IMG/VR virus record: IMGVR_UViG_3300017752_000004
Coordinates: 1 to 64,000 of that record
Length of the DNA: 64,000 nucleotides
Strand: one strand, 5' to 3'
Source of the DNA: a virus
Positions 59,244 through 64,000 of this stretch are shown one piece after another (positions within the stretch are counted from its first letter, which is position 1; every line of letters begins with the position of its first letter). The translations under genes were made by a program, and so were the position numbers. The notes beneath the pieces were generated by a model that worked only from the letters and a program-made list of their open reading frames with translations, did not search any database and was not told the origin of the DNA.

Positions 59244-61192
59244 TTTGAATGGTGTAAAATTGCTGAAGGGTAAATCTCTAATCTGTGCGCTTCTGAAATA
59301 CTAAGTACGCCTTCCAGTGAGCCTAGTTTTTCGATTTCACTAAAATCATTTACACAAGAAGCAACGGTTTCTGTCCAATTTTCTTTTTCCGATGCGCAAA
59401 TAACAGATTCGCATAATTGGCTTATCATTTTTTCTTGGTTTTCGTTAAGAGATTCTATGTTTAGTTTTTCTAGCATTTTTTCTTTAGCTATAGAGTTCAA
59501 TGCTTCTATTTCATAAATAGTGCCTTGTATATTTTCCCTAGAAAACTGATCTTTTGAACCTTCTGGGCGACCCGACATACCTTTTGTTGGGTTGCTGTTT
59601 TTTGCTGACTCCTCTTCATCAGTTTCTGGATCAATCATAGGAACTCCGCCAACTATTGGGTTGAAATAACCCTTTTCTCTTTGTTCTACAAATTTTTGTT
59701 GAGCTTTTTCTAGATTTTCCGCTAATGGAAATTTACCAGTTTGAAAGAGTTCCATTCCTTGTTCTGCGGTAATAAGACCAAGCTCCATAAGCCTTGTGGC
59801 GACTCTCATTAATTGAGTTTCGTCACGCAAATCTATATCTTTAAACTTGACAGTTGGGTAGGATCTAAAACCCAAGTCTAAAGCAATTCTACGAATTTCT
59901 GGCTGCAAAAAGTCTTGGATAAATGCCTCACGAGCTTCCTTGAGTCTGTCCAGAAATACACGAGTTTTCATTTCAGCGCCATTGTACTTATCGTCATTCA
60001 GCGCTATATTTTGTAAGCCATCTTTGATGTCTTGATTGATAACTTCGTACTTGCCAGGACCAACCACCTTATTAATATCTGGAATAACAAAATCTGCTTT
60101 TGTTGTGTAGTCGGAAACTAAAACGCGGCCAACAGATTCGTTTTGAAAAAGAGTCTGCATGGCCTTCACGTTATTGGGATTAATGCCTCCTTTATCTGGC
60201 TCCGCACCCATTGTGATCATAAGGATTACGTTTTCAACCGTCCTCATGATAGCTTGGTCCATCTTCTTCATTTCCATCTTTGCGTTTATGTCTTCAAGAA
60301 CTGGATAACCGAACGGGATAGCAAATGGTTCGTAATCTTGTTTCTTGTAAAAACTATAAGACATTTTTTCGCTTTTTAAATTTATCTGAAGCCCGTCTTT
60401 AAAATAAGCGCCGCCCTTAATTTGCTCTTTGACTTCTGGGTCTAAGGCGTCAAAAACAGCCTTGTCATAATCGTTTTTAGGACTAGCTAATCTTTCTATA
60501 TCGAACTCAGAGAGGATTTTTGCGTAACCTCCATCTTTTGTGTTGAATACGGTGCTGCGCTTGGCTACTATTTCGAAAGGATTCAAAACAACATATTTTA
60601 ATGGGAACTTATTTAAAGAAGGCCCATCTGACATGGTTTGAGAAAACTTTTTATAATCTTCTATATTGAATTTGCCGTCCACTCTATATAGGAAAATATT
60701 TCCACTTCTATAATACTCTCTAAAGTACTGATCTTTAAGATCCCAAATTTTAATCCGATCAAGAAGCTTTTCGAAAAATTTTCTAGAAGTTGAGTTGCCT
60801 CCTTCTAAATAGAGTTCTGCGTTCGCGAACTCAGACATCATATCAATAGTATTTCTAAAGATAGGCACATTAGCATAAGCCTTTTGGCAGAGTTCAATAG
60901 CGTCCCTAACATTAGCTCCATCAGAAGCCATTTCGTAGGGGAGCATCCCAGCTCTTATTTGACTAAACTTGTTCATGGGAGCCGTAACAGAAGACCTGTT
61001 TATTCTTGCGCTTGTAGTGGACGATGAGAGATTACTCACAGAGCCAGATCGATTGTACGACCCCTGAGAAACATGGTATGCCTCGCCCATTGTAGCAGGC
61101 TCGACCACTTCTTGAAAATTTGGAGCCTCTGGGGCAACCCTTTTAAAGTTGTTCCAATAATCGGATTTTTTTGTGTATTTTCTTTTGGGCAT
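59240..61192 (-). CDS. Portal protein
   Basis: A 650-residue protein with the portal plan: an N-terminal disordered Ser/Thr tail, then NVPIFRNTIDMMSEFANAEL, YFREYYRSGNIFLYRVDG (a core portal strand), KYVVLNPFEIVAKRS, IKDGLQNIALNDDKYNGAE and AREAFIQDFLQPEIRRIALDLG, helices of the crown/stem region, and a long charged C-terminal tail. It forms the twelve-unit ring through which DNA enters. Its place between terminase and protease agrees. A TATAAT 5 bases before the ATG and a GTGTAAA core further up may drive it. Confidence 0.85.
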   Translation of the reverse strand: MPKRKYTKKSDYWNNFKRVAPEAPNFQEVVEPATMGEAYHVSQGSYNRSGSVSNLSSSTTSARINRSSVTAPMNKFSQIRAGMLPYEMASDGANVRDAIELCQKAYANVPIFRNTIDMMSEFANAELYLEGGNSTSRKFFEKLLDRIKIWDLKDQYFREYYRSGNIFLYRVDGKFNIEDYKKFSQTMSDGPSLNKFPLKYVVLNPFEIVAKRSTVFNTKDGGYAKILSEFDIERLASPKNDYDKAVFDALDPEVKEQIKGGAYFKDGLQINLKSEKMSYSFYKKQDYEPFAIPFGYPVLEDINAKMEMKKMDQAIMRTVENVILMITMGAEPDKGGINPNNVKAMQTLFQNESVGRVLVSDYTTKADFVIPDINKVVGPGKYEVINQDIKDGLQNIALNDDKYNGAEMKTRVFLDRLKEAREAFIQDFLQPEIRRIALDLGFRSYPTVKFKDIDLRDETQLMRVATRLMELGLITAEQGMELFQTGKFPLAENLEKAQQKFVEQREKGYFNPIVGGVPMIDPETDEEESAKNSNPTKGMSGRPEGSKDQFSRENIQGTIYEIEALNSIAKEKMLEKLNIESLNENQEKMISQLCESVICASEKENWTETVASCVNDFSEIEKLGSLEGVLSISEAHRLEIYPSAILHHSK

Positions 61193-61197
61193 GATGT

Positions 61198-61215
61198 ATT
61201 ATAAGTTACTTTACA
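61198..61215 (-). promoter_or_regulatory. Start element of the portal gene
   Basis: Minus strand TGTAAA (61210-61215) followed by TATAAT (61198-61203), the latter ending 5 bases before the ATG at 61192. Confidence 0.4.
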
Positions 61216-61244
61216 CAATTTAAAAGTCACTTTTTTAACTTTTT

Positions 61245-64000
61245 TTAAATAAACATAGGAGTGAAGCCGTAATTGGTTTCCTCTGGCGTGTCCATCATGT
61301 CGTAATATATGTTCATTCCCCAGTTGCCTAATACTAGAGCTGAATAAGAATCCTTTCTTGGTCTATCCACCCCCTTCTGTCTTTTTAAGTTGCTTGGTAA
61401 ATCAAAACTTTGAGTACCGCCATTAGAACTAGAAACTTGAATCAAAGCACATTCAGCCTTCGTTAAGTCGATCATGTCTTTCTGGTGTTCGATAAATTCA
61501 ATCATTTTTGCGCCAGCATTCTTTTCATCTTCGTATTTAGAGAATTTTAAATCTTTTATTGGTATTTTTTTAGCTCTCTGCATCGAATAATTGTCATCCA
61601 TAGCTGTGGCTGCAAAATAAAGTTTTTTCCTATCGAAAGCGGTCTGCAACATTTCGTTACCATTTCTAATCCAAACAGAAGTTGGTTTTCTTAAGTAACA
61701 AATAGTTTTATTTGATACATTATAACCTCTCCTCGCCTCTTTTAGATCTTTTACATAATCATGCGGGTTATCTAAACCAGCATCAAACATACCTATTTCT
61801 AGTTTATCTTTCTTAAATAAATCGCTTTCGTTACAAGAATTCATAAATTGTACGCCGCCGTTATAGTCACCCACAATCATAATTACATTAAAATGATCAA
61901 TAATGTATTTAAAGTAAGTCATATGCTTTTTTAAGTTCGTTCCAGGAAGAGCGTAGCTATGTACTACAACGCCTTTTTTCGTTTCTGGTATTAGCTTAAT
62001 AACCTGCATAGCAAAATCATCAGAAGCTTCAGATTCGGACCATGATGGGTCAAACGCTAGTATGTATTCGGAACCCTCTTCTCCCGCTACCTCAACTGCT
62101 GGAGATTCACCATCTTCGATAGTGCATTCAGACATCTTACTTATCTTGAAATAACCAGCGCTGTCATCTGTAAATTGAGCATTAAACTCTCGATCAATTT
62201 GAGACTGACTCATAGTTCCCCTTGCTTGGGTGATAAGATTTTCATCATACAAAGCCTTTGGAGCGCAATCATAGCTAAACTGCATAATACATCTTCTGCC
62301 TTGGTTTTTAGCACCAGGATTAAAGATCATATTTTCATAAGCCTGATACATTTTATATAAATATTCAAACTTGTAAGATGCTGACGAAAGCCCTATCATT
62401 TTATTAGAAGGCCATTCTGTGCGTTCCTCCTCTGTCATTTTGCCAGCAGCAATCATAGCATCTTCCGCATCGCTAATTTTTTGTCTTTCTTGTGGGTTTT
62501 CTACAACAGCCAAGAAAGGCATAATAACTTCGTTCAAAACTTTTTCTGGCATAAGCAAAAGCTCATCAACAATGATTCTTTGAAAACGGAAACCACGAAG
62601 TTTTTCGCCATCGCCAAGAGGTAGGGCTGTGATTCTGCTCTTGCCGATCTGCATCGACCACTCATCATTTGATTTGCTAACCTTACCTATACATTGTCTA
62701 AATAATTCTGCTTTTTTATCTAGAGATATATCTTCAATTTTACGGAAAATCATTTTTGATTGCCGAAAAGATTTAGAGATAATACCTATATGAACCCCTT
62801 GGTTTAGCATAGCGTCTAGCAAGGCAAAAATACCCGTAGAAAATGAATTATGATTAACGATTCCATCGCTAATGTAACAATGTTTATTTTCGACAGTGAT
62901 ATCTACCGTTACAGCTTTTGACTCTTCTATAGATTCCACTTTGGATAAAAACAAATTATCCTCCAAAACCCATTCCAAGTCTTTTTCTAGTAGTTCGCGG
63001 TCAATAGCTTGTTTGATTTTAAGCTTAGACATATTAGGCGTAAATACAACACCTTCTTTTGATTTAGCTTTATGTAATTTTGCTAAATAGCACCCTACAA
63101 GCGGCAAATACTCACAAGGCTCAAAGGTTTTATTGTCCAATAATTCTTTTAGCTTGGCTTGTTTTCTATTTATGTTGAATCCAATTCTTTCATAAAATGC
63201 TCGGACATCTAAAGAATTTGTTACTCTGACAGACCACGCTTTGCGACATTCATGTTCTCCTGTTTGAAATTTGGAAACACCACCCTTAAAACTAATTTTA
63301 TTAGTTCCAACAATACTGAATTGCAGAAGTAGATTGTGAACTTGGTTTGCTAATGTTTTACTCGTGCTTGTGAATCCAATCCTACCAGTAATTGAATTTT
63401 TCTTTTTATTTCTTGTTATAGAGGAATAACCATCAGTGTCAAACAGACCCTTAATTAACTCAGCCAAACATTCCTGAGAATTATCTAATAAAATTTCGGG
63501 TATAATTTTTTCATAAGCTAAAACTTTTTTAAATCCTAAATGAGTTAGTAAAAAATACAATTCCTTAGAATATAATCTAAAGTCTTTATTATTGCCTATT
63601 TTAGACAAATGAATATTTAGTCTTTCAGAAAACTTTGAAAGAAATGTTTTAGTTTCTTCGTCTATGGATGTTATATTAATGCCGTAAGGTTTTTCTAACA
63701 TACATCCATCTCCTATAAGCAATCCAAAAAAGTAGTACCACTCTTTTAAGCTAGGGCCATAAATATTGAGTTCTTTAGGCTTGTTGTTGTTTTTAACATC
63801 ATTTTGAAATTTAAACCCATCGAATATATTTTTTTGAATTTTATTAAGACCAAAGTCTTTTCTACACATCAAGTGCTCTCCTTCGGCGATATCCTTAGAG
63901 AATTTCCACACCTTTTCCAAGTCCTTTGTTAAAACCAAAACTCTGTGATAATCTAATCCCTCTGAAATAAACCCATGCTGAGTAGTTATTTTATATGTCT
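61245..64000 (-). CDS. Terminase large subunit with intein; N-terminal part beyond the window
   Basis: DNA-packaging motor. After the intein the protein continues SFSTGIFALLDAMLNQGVHI, the sequence that follows GK in a terminase Walker A, then FQRIIVDELLLMPEKV (Walker B-like, DE), MIGLSSASYKFEYL (coupling motif), and the nuclease domain with ILAFDPSWSESEASDDF (D), MIVGDYNGG (second Asp) and DRPRKDSYSALVLGNW (third Asp). The open frame continues to the window edge with no stop, so the start and the N-extein, including most of the P-loop, are outside. The mature C-terminal part runs from 62846 to 61245. Confidence 0.9.
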   Translation of the reverse strand, partial: TYKITTQHGFISEGLDYHRVLVLTKDLEKVWKFSKDIAEGEHLMCRKDFGLNKIQKNIFDGFKFQNDVKNNNKPKELNIYGPSLKEWYYFFGLLIGDGCMLEKPYGINITSIDEETKTFLSKFSERLNIHLSKIGNNKDFRLYSKELYFLLTHLGFKKVLAYEKIIPEILLDNSQECLAELIKGLFDTDGYSSITRNKKKNSITGRIGFTSTSKTLANQVHNLLLQFSIVGTNKISFKGGVSKFQTGEHECRKAWSVRVTNSLDVRAFYERIGFNINRKQAKLKELLDNKTFEPCEYLPLVGCYLAKLHKAKSKEGVVFTPNMSKLKIKQAIDRELLEKDLEWVLEDNLFLSKVESIEESKAVTVDITVENKHCYISDGIVNHNSFSTGIFALLDAMLNQGVHIGIISKSFRQSKMIFRKIEDISLDKKAELFRQCIGKVSKSNDEWSMQIGKSRITALPLGDGEKLRGFRFQRIIVDELLLMPEKVLNEVIMPFLAVVENPQERQKISDAEDAMIAAGKMTEEERTEWPSNKMIGLSSASYKFEYLYKMYQAYENMIFNPGAKNQGRRCIMQFSYDCAPKALYDENLITQARGTMSQSQIDREFNAQFTDDSAGYFKISKMSECTIEDGESPAVEVAGEEGSEYILAFDPSWSESEASDDFAMQVIKLIPETKKGVVVHSYALPGTNLKKHMTYFKYIIDHFNVIMIVGDYNGGVQFMNSCNESDLFKKDKLEIGMFDAGLDNPHDYVKDLKEARRGYNVSNKTICYLRKPTSVWIRNGNEMLQTAFDRKKLYFAATAMDDNYSMQRAKKIPIKDLKFSKYEDEKNAGAKMIEFIEHQKDMIDLTKAECALIQVSSSNGGTQSFDLPSNLKRQKGVDRPRKDSYSALVLGNWGMNIYYDMMDTPEETNYGFTPMFI
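62847..64000 (-). other. Intein in terminase at the Walker A site (partial, runs off the right edge)
   Basis: The ORF upstream of the terminase motifs carries a LAGLIDADG intein. Near the edge it has block B-like TTQHG, then FFGLLIGDGCM and LAELIKGLFDTDGYSS, the two LAGLIDADG segments, and ends KHCYISDGIVNHN before a +1 Ser, a canonical HN/S splice junction. Splicing would join the K of GK to SFSTG. The N-terminal splice block lies outside the window. Confidence 0.9.

Noticed and set aside
59250-59265. GTGTAAA on the plus strand near the 106-residue gene
   Set aside because: It faces away from the genes, which are coupled by ATGA here, and lies within the portal coding sequence; it counts as background for the motif.
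1-64000. tRNA genes and attachment sites
   Set aside because: I looked for cloverleaf-like segments and integrase genes in the intergenic stretches and found none; a covariance-model scan would be needed to exclude tRNAs fully.

Overview
This window is part of the genome of a long-tailed double-stranded DNA bacteriophage of the siphovirus type, AT-rich and densely packed. The evidence is a complete structural set (terminase large subunit, portal, prohead protease/scaffold, decoration protein, HK97-like major capsid protein, connectors, tail tube protein, tape measure protein, lambda I-like and J-like tail tip proteins) next to a phage replication and nucleotide-metabolism set. No rRNA, tRNA, CRISPR array, integrase or insertion sequence was recognised. 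The host cannot be named; a surface-polysaccharide cassette and a sigma54-type promoter point to a Gram-negative bacterium. The terminase gene runs off the right edge.

Layout. (1) 39-6990, plus: tail tip genes I and J and a third protein coupled to J. (2) 6969-34850, minus, reading leftward: NrdB and NrdA, small proteins, ThyX, a SemiSWEET-like transporter, a GDP-perosamine-type sugar cassette whose GDP-mannose dehydratase holds an intein, a RecA-like recombinase, a nuclease, DnaB helicase, primase, a RecB-like nuclease, a DNA polymerase III alpha subunit split into separate PHP and polymerase genes, a DnaQ-like exonuclease, a ClpC-like ATPase, a kinase-fold protein lacking catalytic residues, a Whirly-like ssDNA-binding protein, glycosyltransferases and an annealing-protein candidate. 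(3) 34851-35111: divergent control region with promoters on both strands and an AT-rich inverted repeat. (4) 35112-38863, plus: dNMP kinase, a sigma factor, SSB, a glycosyltransferase, an Hsp20 and a small protein. (5) 38866-51182, minus: a tube-protein paralogue, a BspA-type leucine-rich-repeat tail protein, the tape measure protein and probable assembly chaperones. (6) 51235-54296, plus: connectors and the major tail protein. (7) 54449-64000, minus: adaptor, capsid, protease, portal and terminase.

How the genes work together. The phage supplies much of its own replisome (DnaB, primase, split Pol III, proofreading exonuclease, SSB, RecA) and its own dNTP supply (NrdAB, ThyX, dNMP kinase). 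The sugar genes together could convert GDP-mannose to GDP-N-acetylperosamine and transfer it. Tail proteins carry unusual add-ons: a von Willebrand A domain inside J, a nuclease-like domain inside the tape measure protein, and a 29-unit leucine-rich-repeat array on a minor tail protein.

The most coherent non-coding signal is regulatory. Many transcription units start with a -10-like hexamer only 5-9 bases before the ATG, which predicts leaderless mRNAs. One class has a TTGACA-like -35 at exactly 16 bases; another has a conserved GTGTAAT/GTGTAAA core without a visible -35. A phage sigma factor is encoded at 35962-36519. These observations come from reading alone; no search or structure prediction was run.
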